Positions 22,861 through 33,690 of a DNA stretch of 64,000 nucleotides are shown piece after piece (the stretch's first letter is position 1; each line of letters starts with the position of its first letter). The DNA is from Branchipolynoe longqiensis. Taxonomy: Eukaryota > Annelida > Polychaeta > Phyllodocida > Polynoidae. The DNA lies in NCBI GenBank assembly GCA_030323885.1, contig CM059191.1, positions 107,738,844 to 107,802,843 on the forward strand, read 5' to 3'. Position numbers and translations under genes: made by a program. The notes below the pieces were generated by a model. That model worked only from the letters and a program-made list of their open reading frames with translations, had not been told where the DNA came from and made no database searches.

Positions 22861-23070
22861 GTGGAGGGCTCTTCGGCGCCCCTCACCAACATTTAAGCTC
22901 GCCCGAGCTCATTTACTCATAAGATATACCCTCTCGCTCCTTATGAGCCTATTTACTGTTTATTGCTTTCACCTTGACATTGTATATAGTTTGTGATTTT
23001 CCTCTGCTGAGGCGTTCAATAAAGCGCCTTTTCTTCCACCCCCGCCTTGCTTTCTTCCTTTTCGCGCATC
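22861..23070 (+). repeat. B2 terminal repeat of the Ngaro-like element
   Basis: Copy of B1 with a handful of differences; AATAAA at 23018-23023. The element ends at GCGCATC; host sequence resumes with ATGATGTG. Confidence 0.9.
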
Positions 23071-23826
23071 ATGATGTGATGTTCATATGTAAGAGACAGT
23101 TAATGCTTAGTGAAAAGTTCCCTCTAGAGTGCAAGTGGGGGGGAAGGACATTTTTAATATGTTTATTGTAACTGTCTGCAACTACCTGTTACCATGGGGC
23201 CGATGGGCAAGCACACCCAGCCATCCTGCATACATTATGGACACCACCTGCAGCTGGGGTTGAGTGACAGATGCCCCCTATTAGGGTGTCGGCCACTAGG
23301 CTGTAGAGGGTGTCTGATTGGCTGGCTGTGGGAGGCCCAGTCACCTGCATTCTTTACACCTGACACAGACCTCACTCTAGGCATTCACTTCTTGGCTAGG
23401 CACTCTCGCAGGAGACAGTCTTCTCTTGTCCAGGATCCCAGACACTCTGTCTGAGGCTCCACTTTCTATACACAAACTGGCAGCAACTATTCAAAAGGCA
23501 CTGAGCTGTGTGCAACAACCATGGTACTCCGGTTCGGTGGGCTGTAGGCACTGATTCTTATACACGCTAACAAGAATAATGAGGATCTGTGTGGACACTA
23601 GGTAAGGAGTGAGGGTGATAGGTCGCTAGTAGGTGAACAGGAGTTGATGTCAATAAAGCACAACTTCTTCACTGTCAATCTTTCACGACTTGTCTTCCCT
23701 TTCTTCCTTATGAGTTAATTGAGAGGGACATCAGGTGGGAACTGACAAGACAGTTGTCAGAACGCACCTGGGGAGAGTAAGTGGTATCTGGGGCTCTGAC
23801 GGCCGAGACCCAAGATATTACAATCT
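23071..23826. other. Unique intronic sequence
   Basis: Non-repetitive segment between the Ngaro-like element and the second block of the 25-bp minisatellite. No exon, RNA gene or mobile element was recognised. Confidence 0.5.
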
Positions 23827-24340
23827 GATACAACATGCTTGTACCATCTCACACACAACATGCTTGTACCATCTCACACACAACATGCTTGTACCATCTC
23901 TCACACAACATGCTTGCACCATTTCACACACAACATGCTTCTACTGACATCTCACACACAACGTGCTACCATCTCACACACATGCTTCTACTGATATCGG
24001 ACAGACATGCTTGTACCATCTCACACACATGCTTGCACCATCTCACACACAAAATGCTTGCACCATCTCACACACATGCTTGCACCATCTCACACACACC
24101 ATGCTTCTACTGATATCTCACACACAACGTGCTTGTACCATCTCACACACAACATGCTTGCACCATCTCACACACAACATGCTTGCACCATCTCACACAT
24201 AACATGCTTGCACCATCTCACACACACTGTACTTCTATCAATATCGCATACAATGTGTTTATACCAACATGTCTCCCCCAACATGTTTGTCAGCATGCTT
24301 GTATCAAAATGTGACATGCCAGTATTGGACATTTCACTCA
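23827..24340. repeat. About 25-bp minisatellite, right block
   Basis: Units of ACACAACATGCTTGTACCAT plus CTCAC, the same family as 16965-17470. It ends about 160 bp downstream (gene sense) of the donor of the exon at 24500-24959. Confidence 0.9.
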
Positions 24341-24499
24341 TAACGCGCATATAATGGCATCACACTCAGTGTCTGGCTACTTTCTAAGCAAACCCTCCAT
24401 CTGACCATCCCTCAAATAGCATCAGTTAGTTAACGTGCCTCTATTTGTGTGTGGATTGAAGCACAGTGATTAACATAGCGGGGTGGGTGTGCGTAGTAC

Positions 24500-24959
24500 C
24501 TGGAGAGAACTGCGAGTAGAAGCCCCCGGTGGGTCGCAGCTTGGCGCGGACCTGCGCGTACGTCTGACTCGATGATGAGTTGTTGCTGAGGCTGCTCGTT
24601 AAGTTCGAGTAGGAGAACTGCCCCGAGTTGGGGGTTATCGCGCCACCTGTTGACGTCATAGACGACGCGGAACCTTTGCGCTTGTGCTGTGAGGGGACCT
24701 TGCCACCATTGTTGGTGTGGATTGGGGTGGGGCTCGGCTGGCTCGGCAGCCCGATGGCCGAGTTGTGCATGGGTTGGAAGGCGCTGGTCGGTGTCGTTGT
24801 CGTGCTCGCCGGGGCTGACGAGGGTTGCGCAGCCGTCTTGGCGGTCACATGGTTCGGCGGCTTGGTTGGTGGGGTCGGTTTGGAGATGGAGTTGGCCACC
24901 CCCTTCCTGGGAGCAACCCTCGAGATGTCAGTCACTCCATCAGGCACTTGGTGAAATAT
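24500..24959 (-). CDS. ARHGAP26-like: GRAF-like gene, large Ser/Thr/Pro linker exon (460 bp)
   Basis: Minus-strand acceptor CAACGTTCCACAG and donor CTCCAG|GTACTA flank 460 stop-free bases, phase 0 in and phase 1 out. The exon begins IFHQVPDGVTDISRV, directly continuing the end of the RhoGAP domain; GRAF proteins have a comparable IF-x-x-VPD start of the linker. The rest is rich in Ser, Thr, Pro and Asn (PTPPTKPPNHV, LPSQPSPTPI, TSSLSNNSSSSQ) with basic patches (SQHKRKGSAS), and is probably disordered. It ends in KLRPTGGFYSQFSP. Codon use is clearly exonic in contrast to flanking repeats. Confidence 0.9.
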
Positions 24960-25488
24960 CTGTGGAACGTTGAGAGTGATTAGAGGTAGATTCTAGAAGT
25001 ACCTGGGTATAACTCAGAAAGGGTTGCCAATTGTAAACACTAAACCAAATCCTGGCCGCTAAACTCACCCCCATCAGAAAAATGCACTAACGGTGCAGCT
25101 GCTCTAAAAGGCAACCATTTTACTCATCATAGACTACAATGATCTGACCAGACGCGGTGGCCAAATCGGTATGAAGGCTTCCCATATAGAAGCTCAGAGT
25201 TCAAATCCAAGCCGAGTCAAATCAATGGTTTACTGCTGATTTGATTTATCATATACCACTTCTGATTTTACCACAGTTGTATCCTCCTTGACCTACATTT
25301 CTGTGCTCTATTTCACTTTGAAATATATATATCTTTAGTCAAATATGTTCGACGACTGTATGACCCTCAATAGCCATTGTTTACTTTTTGTGCTGGGGGG
25401 TTGTTAAACAAACAAAAGCTGAATAACTACGTATTGCTAGAACCTGCAATCATAAATATAGGAATATGCTACCACTAAGTAACTATAT
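24960..25488. other. Intron with a tRNA-like SINE fragment
   Basis: AT-rich unique sequence apart from the tRNA-like head at 25150-25216. Confidence 0.5.
25150..25216 (+). mobile_element. tRNA-derived SINE head (candidate)
   Basis: ACGCGGTGGCCAAATCGG looks like a tRNA 5' end with a polymerase III A box, and GAGTTCAAATCC about 35 bp later resembles the B box. No cloverleaf acceptor stem closes, so this is a SINE-like head, not a tRNA gene. Confidence 0.5.
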
Positions 25489-25805
25489 ATAGTATAGTTA
25501 TACGAGTCTTACCTGGGTATAGATGATGGATAACTGTTGTTTTCCCAAGGTATAAGCCTCGGATAGACGTGGGCTAGGGAGAAGGAAGCACATCCGGGTC
25601 CAGCAATCTTTACCTACTTATTCAGGATAAAAATGATCTTCAATACAATGGATACTATGATTTTCCCGTAATGGTACAATAACGGAATAGACGTGGTAGG
25701 GTGTGGTGGGCGGGCCCTAGCCCACGTCTATCCGAGGCTTATACCTTGGGAAAACAACAGTTATCCATCATCTATACCCAGGTAAGACTCGTATAACTAT
25801 ACTAT
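25489..25805. mobile_element. Foldback element with about 90-bp arms
   Basis: Bases 25489-25579 and 25715-25805 are inverted copies of each other (landmarks AGTATAGTTATACGAGTCTT and GATGATGGATAACTGTTG). The 135-bp middle contains AGAAGGAAGCACATCCGGGT, which is inverted relative to the inner right end of the DIRS1-like element (30775-30806). Either a MITE or a non-autonomous relative of that element. Confidence 0.85.
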
Positions 25806-25847
25806 TTTACCTCGGTATACAGCCTCAGGCTAGCCTCAGGCTAGGGA
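25803..25847. repeat. Left inverted terminal repeat
   Basis: 45 bp, identical as reverse complement to 30801-30845. It contains an internal direct repeat of CCTCAGGCTAG. Confidence 0.9.
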
Positions 25848-25999
25848 GACTTTTACATAATTCATTTTTATCCTTAATATCATATTACCTTTATTATTAA
25901 GATGTTTTGGTATCATTGTATTAGTTATTCAAAAATTTAAAGTTTTTTGTTCTCACCTATTATTTTTAGTTGGTGAGTAGGCGCTTGGCAACGCCGGTA

Positions 26000-26897
26000 G
26001 GCTTGTTGTAATGTTTTGCAAATGACTTTGCCGTCTTACAGCCTGCATGCGCTAGGATTCTCTTGACAGAAATCCCGAGCAATCATGCCTTGGAAACCAT
26101 GGCACCTCTGGTTGAGTGGGGAAGCGTATTTTCCCGTATCCACCCTAGCCAATTTTAACACTGTGATCGTCCATCTGGCGAGGGTGTCTCTTGAAATTGC
26201 AGTATGTGGCTTTATGAAGCTCACTAACTGTTGTTTTGAGCTCCGTATGTCCTTAGTCTTGGATATATAAGCCCTTATGGCTGACACAACACTTAATTTA
26301 CGATCCTCTGGGAAGTAGTCTAAGTGAACCATAGATAAAGGGTCACCTAGCCTGTTTACTTTTAATAATTGTGCTAAATCAAACGTAGCTTGTTTCCTTA
26401 TCTATTTCTAATCCGTCTAGGGATAATGCGACAATGGTTTGTCCTCTGTGTCCTGTTACTAGTAGTAACAGGACGGCTACTTTAAAACCTAATTGTTTTA
26501 CATCTAAATGAAAGTTGTGAGGCCAAGCCCTAAACAACTTAAATACCATGGAAACATCCCAAAACCGACTATATTTTGGTTCAGGGGGATTCCTTTCATA
26601 AATTGAGCGAAGCAACCAGTGAAGCACATGTTTACCGACTGTGTCTCCCTCGATTCTAGGTAGAATAATCGATAAGGCGCCTCTGGCTGCATTGACAGCC
26701 CCAAACTCTAGTCCTTCGTCCTCTAGAGAACGGAGAAAACGGGCCACTTGTGCAATTGTTGGATTTGTTGGTTTGACTTTCATTAGCAAACAATGTACAC
26801 CCCATTTTCTTAAATATGTTGTGTACATTTTTACAGTTCCTGGCCTCCATGCATGGGATATTATTCTGTAACTGAAGTGTTCATTTCCTACAGGCAT
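26000..26897 (-). pseudogene. Tyrosine recombinase of the DIRS1-like element
   Basis: Minus-strand segment 26897-26379 encodes the core-binding half (SHAWRPGTVKMYTTYLRKWG, TIAQVARFLRSLEDEG) and the first catalytic block (LLLLVTGHRGQTIVALSL, with Arg). After a stop at about 26379 the frame resumes at 26332 (SKTKDIRSSKQQLVSFI, with the likely Lys). The His-x-x-Arg block HSTRGAMVSKA is found only after a frameshift near 26130 and is followed by a stop. The Tyr lies in SFAKHYNKP near 26010. All catalytic blocks are recognisable, but three breaks make it a pseudogene. Confidence 0.85.
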
Positions 26898-27179
26898 GCG
26901 AAGTTAATCTGTGCTGAGTAACTTTATGTAATTAAAAATGTCATCAACCTGTGTTCCGAAAAGGAATGCCAGAAGGGGTGTTGTTAACACATCTCCGCGA
27001 ACCACCAATGCTTAAAATTTGTCCCCTTGCGCGTAGGAAAAGTATAGAGTTTGTGTCTGGTAAGGCTAAAACTTCCAAGCATTGCTGCGTGTCACAATTG
27101 GGGACTATTAAAGCCCTCCTTGCTACTCTGCCGATTAGGCTGAATGTAATAAATTGTATTTTCCCAAATTAAAGAGAAA

Positions 27180-27830
27180 ACATTTTTCGAATCTCCCAAA
27201 AGGTATGCTCTGGATACCATGAGACCAATTCTATAATATTTTATTATTTCCAGATGCCAAAGAATTTATATTTGGCTTTCCCCATTCCAAATTAAGTATG
27301 TTCTTTAATTTTATGGGTTGGACATTGTCCCTCCCATGTTGCGAATGGAAGCCATTGCTTTAGTACTATCTGTCAACATTCTGACATAGCATCTGGGTAT
27401 GCAGACTAAACTACATTACCCTAAATACACTATTCTCCAGTCTAGACCATTAATATGATCTACCCTTCTTCATGAAGGTATTGGCCTTCAAAAAACCCTT
27501 TAGTTCCATCTTATGCTAAATTCTTAGCTATTTGCCGCAAACTTAACTTTGTAAATGTTGTACATTAATCATTACTTTCAACTGCGCATCCAATTAATCA
27601 TCAAGATACGGGAACCGAAAGGTCCTTCCCGCTGTATGAGCGAACAAATTGTTGTTTTTGGAGCTTAGTAAATAAGCGAGAATTACGAGCTAAACCCATT
27701 GGTAAACAAGTAAATTCATATAGTTGTTCATTTCAAATAAACCGTACCAAATTTTTGTCTGTATCCTGAATTGGTTTGTAACTACCTGTGAGCAGGTCAA
27801 CTGTAACTGGCCCATAAGAAATGACCCATG
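27180..27830 (-). pseudogene. RT/RNase H remnants of the DIRS1-like element
   Basis: Reading the minus strand from 27780 gives YKPIQDTDKNLVRFI, a stop, then YEFTCLPMGLARNSRLFTKL, characteristic of DIRS-order RT (palm region). A frameshift then precedes PYLDD, the catalytic box. Around 27400-27350 the phrase TDSTKAMASIRNMGG matches an RNase H block, and GRVARRALIVPNCDTQQ near 27110 resembles the RNase H to recombinase junction. Many stops are present. Confidence 0.7.
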
Positions 27831-28159
27831 TATGTATGGAAAAAATTTCATTTATTTTTACCTTTTGGAAAAACCTGTTTCCGTGGCCGTGTGAGTTTGC
27901 GGTGCAACCTCTACTTGTTCTCTTTGAGATTTAGCTGAGAGCATTGCTCCAGCTTCTTGAGCCGCTTCTCCATTCATGGATAGTCGGCGTCTGGCCTGCT
28001 TCCCTCCTGTAACCTAGAGTGTGGCAGGGAAGCTTAAACCATCACCTCTGGTGAGGATTATTTATCATCGTCAATGGGGTCTTCGGGCTTACAGCCCTTC
28101 GTATCCCACAAACCCTTAACTCACAAATGTGTAAGGATCAATGAATTTGATAGTTTTCA

Positions 28160-28450
28160 ACCAACTGTTTGTTGTTGTTTTTCGTTCAGGAAAATCTAAT
28201 CCTATCCAGACAGGTACAGTTTATAACGTATATACCCATGGCTAATAAAGCCAAAGTACCTCTCCGGTCCGTACCGATCAATGAAACTCAGAGTGTTCAA
28301 CCGACTGTTTGTTCGTTGTTGTTTTTCGTCCCGGAAAAAATGTATAAACATATCCAGACGGGTACCGTTTGGTACAAACCCATGGCTAACAAAGGCCAAA
28401 GTACCTCTCAGGTCCGAAAAACCTGTAACTCTCAATTGAAAGTTTGAGTG
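28160..28450. repeat. Two-copy tandem repeat inside the DIRS1-like element
   Basis: Two roughly 130-bp copies marked by CAACTGTTTGTTGTTGTTTT / CGACTGTTTGTTCGTTGTTG and by CCCATGGCTAA. Not coding. Confidence 0.7.
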
Positions 28451-29310
28451 TACCCAAACAGCGGGATGTGGCTTGAGCCAACCTCGCTCTCCGTTTCTAA
28501 CGGGGTACCAAATGTGATGTGGTTATAACCATAATCGGTGTTCGCTCGTTCACGGGCGGGTTACTGCAATGAGGCTTCAGCCTAACTCTCTCTTCGGTTT
28601 GGCACGGGCGGTATCCCGGGCGAGGTATTGTGATGAGGCTTCAGGCAACATCGCTCTCCATTTTGCCACTAGCTTTAAAAAACTAATAAGGCCCCGGCCA
28701 TCACTGCTCGCCGTTAGGCAACAGCGGCTTAACATTATGTGGCCTCTGGCAAGCTCGCTCTCGATTTGGTCATGGGCGGCAATACTTGTGTTGGAGAACG
28801 TATTCACGCCGTTCCAACACAGGCGTGTAGCCTAAGTGTAATGTCATATGGTAACCGTATGGAAACCAACCTCCATGAGGTGTAGAACCCAGTATCTATG
28901 TGAAGTTACCGAGGAACTAAACGCAATGTGGCTTCAGCCAACCTCGGTCTCCGCTCGAATACGGGCGGGTTAAACGTAATGTGGATTTAACCACAACGCT
29001 CTCCATTTGCCAACGAGTGTCACAACGTAATGTGGCTTCAGCCAACATGTCTCTGCGCTCGGCAACGGGCGGCTTAACGTTATGTGGCTTCAGCCATCAT
29101 CTCCATTCATTCGCAAATGTAATGTGGCTTCAGCCAACATCGCCCTCCGTGTAGTAACGGTTTTCAGCCAACATCGTTCTCAGCCTAAACTGGATGTGGC
29201 TTCAGCTTCAGCCAACACCTCTCCCCGTTATAACGGGCTACCACGTTACGTGGTTGTAACCATCGGCCCTACCCGCCGGTGACGGGCGGGCTACCGCGAT
29301 GAGGCTCAGC
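28450..29310. repeat. Degenerate repeat (ATGTGGCTTCAGCCAACATC)
   Basis: About 12 diverged copies of a 45-70 bp motif combining ATGTGGCTTCAGCCAACATC with CGCTCTCC and CGGGCGG. The GGCTTCAGCC core is a small palindrome. Confidence 0.75.
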
Positions 29311-30184
29311 CAACATCGTGCACTTCCATGTCTTCCCAGTCCCGAATCAACCGTACCTCATGGTCGGGATCCCCGTCTGGGTCGGAAGGGATTATAGTCT
29401 CGGGCTGAGGCGACGGCAAAGCCGTCCATCCTGGAGAGGAGTAAAAATCCTTCTCCGGGCGAGCCGCAGGAGCTAATGCCCCTGCCATACTCCGCTTCGG
29501 CATCTGTCACAATCAAATGTGAACAGTACCGGAATTTGACTAAACGTCACAGGAGGTGATTAAACCAACATCTGTGCGTTTGGTGGTGTTAAAGAACGTA
29601 TTTATACCATCTCAACACAGGCGTGATAAGCTAATGTATTGGCGAAGGTTGTCAGTGTTAACACCAAAACCAAACGCGGGGTCGGGACCAGTGTATCGGC
29701 CCGCCCACCTCTCTGTTTCATACACTTCTCCCTCCTGCGGCTTCTGCGCCAGCAAGTTGGAGAAAATGCTACAAAACTCGGAGGAACGCCTAAAAAATGT
29801 ATTGTGGGGAGTCTATAAAAGAAACCCAGGATCATCCCCAACATGACTCTTTATGAGAGTCCGAGAGAAAATCCACTTGGAGATGCGGTTTCACCCTGCA
29901 GCTTTCGCTTTCATCTCTACCCGCATTCCACGGGTGCAACAACCAATCAGTATCGGTTTTGTTTTGTATACCAAGGCTCTTTGGCCGGTCACCATCAATT
30001 TATCCGTTTGTAAACATACCTATCTCAGACAGACTTACGAAGTTCTAAACTTCCAAAAAGATGCCATAATGCAAAATAAACTATCTTCATACAGTTTGTA
30101 TTAATACTTACAGTAAATACAACTCCAGGTTTATGTCACCTGTCAGTAACTGCATTCCAATTATTCATTTCCTCCAGTGCTTGA

Positions 30185-30268
30185 ATAGATATATATACCC
30201 TTATGGCATTTTAAGTCTTTCGGCGTAGTAGGCCAATGCCTTAACCACTGGGCCACGGAGGCTTGTAT
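30185..30268 (-). mobile_element. tRNA-like SINE head (candidate)
   Basis: Minus strand reads GCCTCCGTGGCCCAGTGGTT followed by AAGGCATTGGC, a good tRNA 5' half with an A box. No B box is seen; truncated or degenerate. Confidence 0.4.
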
Positions 30269-30346
30269 GCAGCGAACTCCGGGTCAGCTGAAAACTCCCC
30301 CAAAACACAGGAGTCAGGTCAACTTGAAAAAAACGTACCGGAATCG

Positions 30347-30680
30347 GAACGGTTAAACGCTAATAACTGCCAAAGTACAGTCACCACCTATCTAAAAATC
30401 ACACAAAGGACGTAATTGTCCTTAAAAAAGAAATGTGTGGAACGGTTAAACCGTAATATACGTCCTTCCTTAGCGAAAGACGAATAAACTATAAGAAGTA
30501 ATCGAGCGAAAATGGGGGATTTAAGCGAACGAACGAAACCAATGCACCAAGGCGACTCGAAAGCTAGAGACCCGGAATTTCGTTACGGTTAACGCTAATA
30601 ATTCCGAAAATACAGTCGCCACCTAGCTAAAACTCGCACAAAGGACGGTAATGTCCTTAATAAAGCAACGTGTGGAAAAT
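30347..30680. repeat. Two diverged about 95-bp copies
   Basis: 30347-30444 and about 30585-30680 share CGGTTAA(A)CGCTAATAA, ACAGTC(A/G)CCACCTA and CACAAAGGACG. Located in the right (5') part of the DIRS1-like element. Confidence 0.65.
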
Positions 30681-30800
30681 AATCCGCGAAATCCAGGTAT
30701 TTGTGGAGAAATTTGTAGAAAAGTATCGCTGAACAACTCGCGTACATACATGTACCGCGAGATTCTTATGCTAATTGCTGGACCCGGATGTGCTTCCTTC

Positions 30801-30845
30801 TCCCTAGCCTGAGGCTAGCCTGAGGCTGTATACCGAGGTAAAATA
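30801..30845. repeat. Right inverted terminal repeat
   Basis: Exact reverse complement of 25803-25847. Confidence 0.9.
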
Positions 30846-31092
30846 GATATATGACCAGAAGACCAGTGCCTCGAACCTGTTCAGCTGAATAAAAATTTAA
30901 ACAAAAAAAGTGCACTCTATTTTTTTTGTTATTTTTTGGTAAAGTATTTATTCATCTGAATATGACATTTGTCAATGCTGGAGCAGTGGTCTTCCGGCCA
31001 TCTTAATATTGTAGTTGACAGTCTAAATAATCCAAGTTTGATCAGTGCTGTATTAGTTACAGCACCGATCTTGTAGAATTAAGGGAGTGGCT

Positions 31093-32954
31093 CCTGCTGT
31101 ATAATGAACAGTGTGTGAGCATCAGTTCTGAACGGTTTCAAATTTTCCAAGACCAAAACAGTCTGCATGCACTTCTGCCTGCTGTGTAGAATGCATGCGG
31201 AACCGGAGCTGACCCTGGATGGGGATCCCATTAAAGTCGTTGAGAAAACCAAATTTCTAGACGCAAAACTGTCTTTTGCGCCACATATAAAGTACCTGAA
31301 AACAAAATGCCCGAAAGCGCTAGATATTCTGAGGGTGCTGTCCAGCTCAGAGTGGGGAGCGGACCGAGATGTTCTGCTCTCCATGTACAGAACCTTGGTT
31401 CGGTCACAAGTGGATTATGGCAGCATATTATACGGTTCTGCAAGGAAATCATATATTGGGCTGCTAGACATGATCCACCACCAGGGACTGCGCCTGGCCC
31501 TTGGGGCCTTCCGCACCTCACCGGTTCAGAGCCTCTACGTCAAAGCCAATGAACCATCACGTAACAACAGGAGAATCAAACTGGCCATGCAATATGTAGT
31601 CAAGATACAAACTAATGCATTGAATCCTGCACACAATTGTCTATTCGAGCAACATGACGAAACCAGGTATGAAGCCAGGCCGAATTACATCCGGCCACTG
31701 AGGCTCCGAATGAAACCTCATTTGGAGGCCTTGGGCGTGGATTTGGACATGTTGGAGGATGCCAAAGTCCCAGAACATCCCCCGTGGTTGTTGAGAAAGC
31801 CATCGGTTATCCTCCGACTCACGCAACTGAGGAAGTCTGGGACACATCCACTCGAGTACCAAGGACTGCATGCAGAGATTCAAGGCCAGTTTGCAGACCA
31901 CCTCTCCATATACACTGATGGTTCAAAAGACCAAAGCCGGGTAGCTGCTGCGGCAGTCTGCTGACGGGAAATATTTGGTGTACGTTTGCCCGATCAGAGC
32001 TCGATTTTCACTGCAGAAGCCCGAGCACTACTTCTGGCGTTGGAGTGTATCGATGTTTCCAACCACACTAACTATGTTATATACAGTGTTTCGTTCTCTT
32101 GCCTCCTGGCTGTTGCTGGACTGAAAACGAATCACCCTATTCTAGCAACGGTCATTTATAAAATGAACGAACTGACAACAGATGGGTATGACATCCACCT
32201 GTGCTGGGTGCCTGGCCATGCTGACATACAAGGAAACGAACGAGCTGATCGGGCTGCGAAGAAGGCCCTGAACTGTGATCTTGAACTGTGTCTGATCCCT
32301 CACTCTGATCTGAAACCACTAATAGCCACCCACATAAAATCCAAATGGCAACATGAGTGGGATGAAAACATAATAAACTTAAAGAAATTGAACCATCTAT
32401 GGGAAGGCCACCACAGACTCATGCGGGGGGTCGGCGGGACCAAGTGGTCCTTAGCCGCTGCCGTATTGGCCACTCGTGGCTTACACATGCTTTTCTGCTC
32501 ATGGGGGAACCTCCCCTTGAATGTATTGGGTGTCAGTCCCCGCTGACACTCAAACACATTTTACTAAGTTGCGTTGATTTTTTGGCCCTGCGCCAACAGT
32601 TCTACGCTGCAGACAGTATGCACAACCTTTTTACTAAGGTAAAACAGGAAAACATTTTAGCCTTTTTTGAGGGCAGCTGGACTGTACCACCTCATATAGT
32701 TTACTAAATAGATTCTATCAATTATTAATAAAACTTTCTTTTTCTATGGGAATTTGTTTCCCTTGACCACAAATATATGATTGTGAGCTTTCTAATTTAA
32801 TGAGTGTCTATTGGCACATAATTGATTGTCTGCTTTTACATGTAAAAGCAATGGTTTGAACAAAAAACAAACATTTCTCGCCGTGAATATGGCCTATGCT
32901 GCCGACACGGCGTAAAGCAACCACCAATCAATCAATCAATCCTGCTGTATAATG
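31093..32954 (+). mobile_element. 5'-truncated LINE with RNase H, with target duplication
   Basis: Flanked by an 18-bp direct repeat with one mismatch (CCTGCTGTATAATG plus four bases, at 31093 and 32941). The body ends in a CAAT tail before 32941. The coding part starts in the RT thumb and continues into RNase H and a C-terminal Cys/His motif, so most of the RT and any endonuclease are missing. An RNase H domain in a LINE points to an I-type clade; the exact clade is not resolved. Confidence 0.85.
31135..32705 (+). pseudogene. LINE ORF2 C-terminal part: RT thumb, RNase H, zinc motif
   Basis: Reads NGFKFSKTKTVCMHFC, then FLDAKLSFAPHI and SQVDYGSILYGSA (RT thumb). RNase H follows with IYTDGSKDQSRVAAA, an in-frame TGA at 31962, then FTAEARALLLALECID and CWVPGHADIQGNERADRAA. 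After a frameshift near 32430 the C-terminus reads RIGHSWLTHAFLLM and ECIGCQSPLTLKHILLSC, a Cys-x2-Cys-His-Cys pattern common at the end of such ORFs. The TGA and the frameshift make it a pseudogene. Confidence 0.85.
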
Positions 32955-33443
32955 TACAGCACCAGTCACTGTAGTTCATGCAGGAATGGGGAGCAGCACC
33001 GAGTAGAAAGTGTCTACTCGGGGCAACTCAACAATCGTTGTGGGTTACATTTTTCTCTTATAAAACAAGGTAAGTTTATAGTTGACCATACATTTTGTCT
33101 GTCTTATATAGTGTTCAATGTGTTTAAACAGGTTGATAGTTGTGTAGGATGTTCGGTGTGTTGATGGTTTGTTCTTGATGGTTAAGGGTGGTGGGTTCAT
33201 TCAACTCCTCATCTTGGCTTGCTATCAAAAATAAACATTAATTGAAAGCAAATCTACTTCACTTGAGGGGAATTTTCTACCCAAAACGACGGTATGAAGC
33301 AAAGGAGGGCAATTGTTGTTGTTGTGATGGTTTATTTACCCTGTCCATAATGAGTAGGACACATTACAGCTTGTTTTTATCGCTGAACAGTAATAGTCTC
33401 AATTTGGTAGTAGCATTGTGACCTTAGCTGTTAGTAGTCTGAC
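32955..33443. other. Unique intronic sequence
   Basis: No repeat or gene recognised. It borders the donor of the next RhoGAP exon. Confidence 0.5.
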
Positions 33444-33603
33444 CTGATCATAGTTATCGATGAGGATCTCGACGACGATGTTACAGAACTTGATGTCCAT
33501 GATGGCGGCGATCGTCTCCTCCTGAGGCCGCATCAGAGTCGGCCCGAAACACACGCCCAGGTTGGACACGCTCATCAGGTTTACGTTCGAGTTGTCAGCC
33601 ACC
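33444..33603 (-). CDS. ARHGAP26-like: GRAF-like gene, RhoGAP exon with the FGPTL motif (160 bp)
   Basis: Minus-strand acceptor TTCTGCAG and donor GATCAG|GTCAGA; enters in phase 2, leaves in phase 0. It encodes [20 protein letters not shown] then [20 protein letters not shown]. The Asn of [11 protein letters not shown] is the conserved RhoGAP Asn that, with the Arg finger, contacts the GTPase active site. The last part ([12 protein letters not shown]) is the final helix and leads straight into IFHQVPD of exon 24500-24959. The [17 protein letters not shown] wording is typical of the GRAF family specifically. Confidence 0.97.
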
Positions 33604-33641
33604 CTGCAGAACACAGGTCAGAGGTAAGTGTGTGTACATGC

Positions 33642-33643
33642 AC

Positions 33644-33674
<31 letters not shown>

Positions 33675-33690
33675 GCACACACACACACAT
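33642..33690. repeat. CA microsatellite
   Basis: About 24 dinucleotides with two G interruptions, 40 bp upstream (gene sense) of the acceptor of the exon at 33444-33603. Confidence 0.95.

Larger units (their letters stand above)
17597..23070 (+). mobile_element. Ngaro-like tyrosine-recombinase retrotransposon
   Basis: The element has split direct repeats in the order A1 (17597-17865), coding region, B1 (22357-22567), A2 (22567-22826), B2 (22861-23070). It encodes gag-like, reverse transcriptase/RNase H and tyrosine recombinase regions on the plus strand. A1-ORFs-B1-A2-B2 is the arrangement described for Ngaro and some other DIRS-order elements, which integrate through a tyrosine recombinase instead of an integrase. 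It is GC-rich compared with its surroundings, indicating a separate origin. Gag and RT frames are broken, so this copy is probably inactive; the recombinase frame is open. Confidence 0.9.
25803..30845 (-). mobile_element. DIRS1-like retrotransposon, decayed, perfect inverted ends
   Basis: Bases 25803-25847 and the reverse complement of 30801-30845 are identical over 45 bp (start TATTTTACCTCGGTATACAG). On the minus strand the order is RT, RNase H, tyrosine recombinase, the layout of DIRS1-type elements, which also carry inverted terminal repeats. All frames are broken. The 28.1-30.7 kb part has internal repeats and no recognisable gag. Total 5.0 kb. Confidence 0.8.

Noticed and set aside
24628..24973. 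Two plus-strand frames of about 100 codons
   Set aside because: Antisense to the well-supported 460-bp linker exon.
25150..25216. tRNA gene
   Set aside because: A and B box-like sequences only; no closing acceptor stem, so treated as a SINE head.
28569..28835. 88-codon plus-strand frame as a gag of the DIRS1-like element
   Set aside because: Wrong strand and located in the degenerate GGCTTCAGCC repeat.
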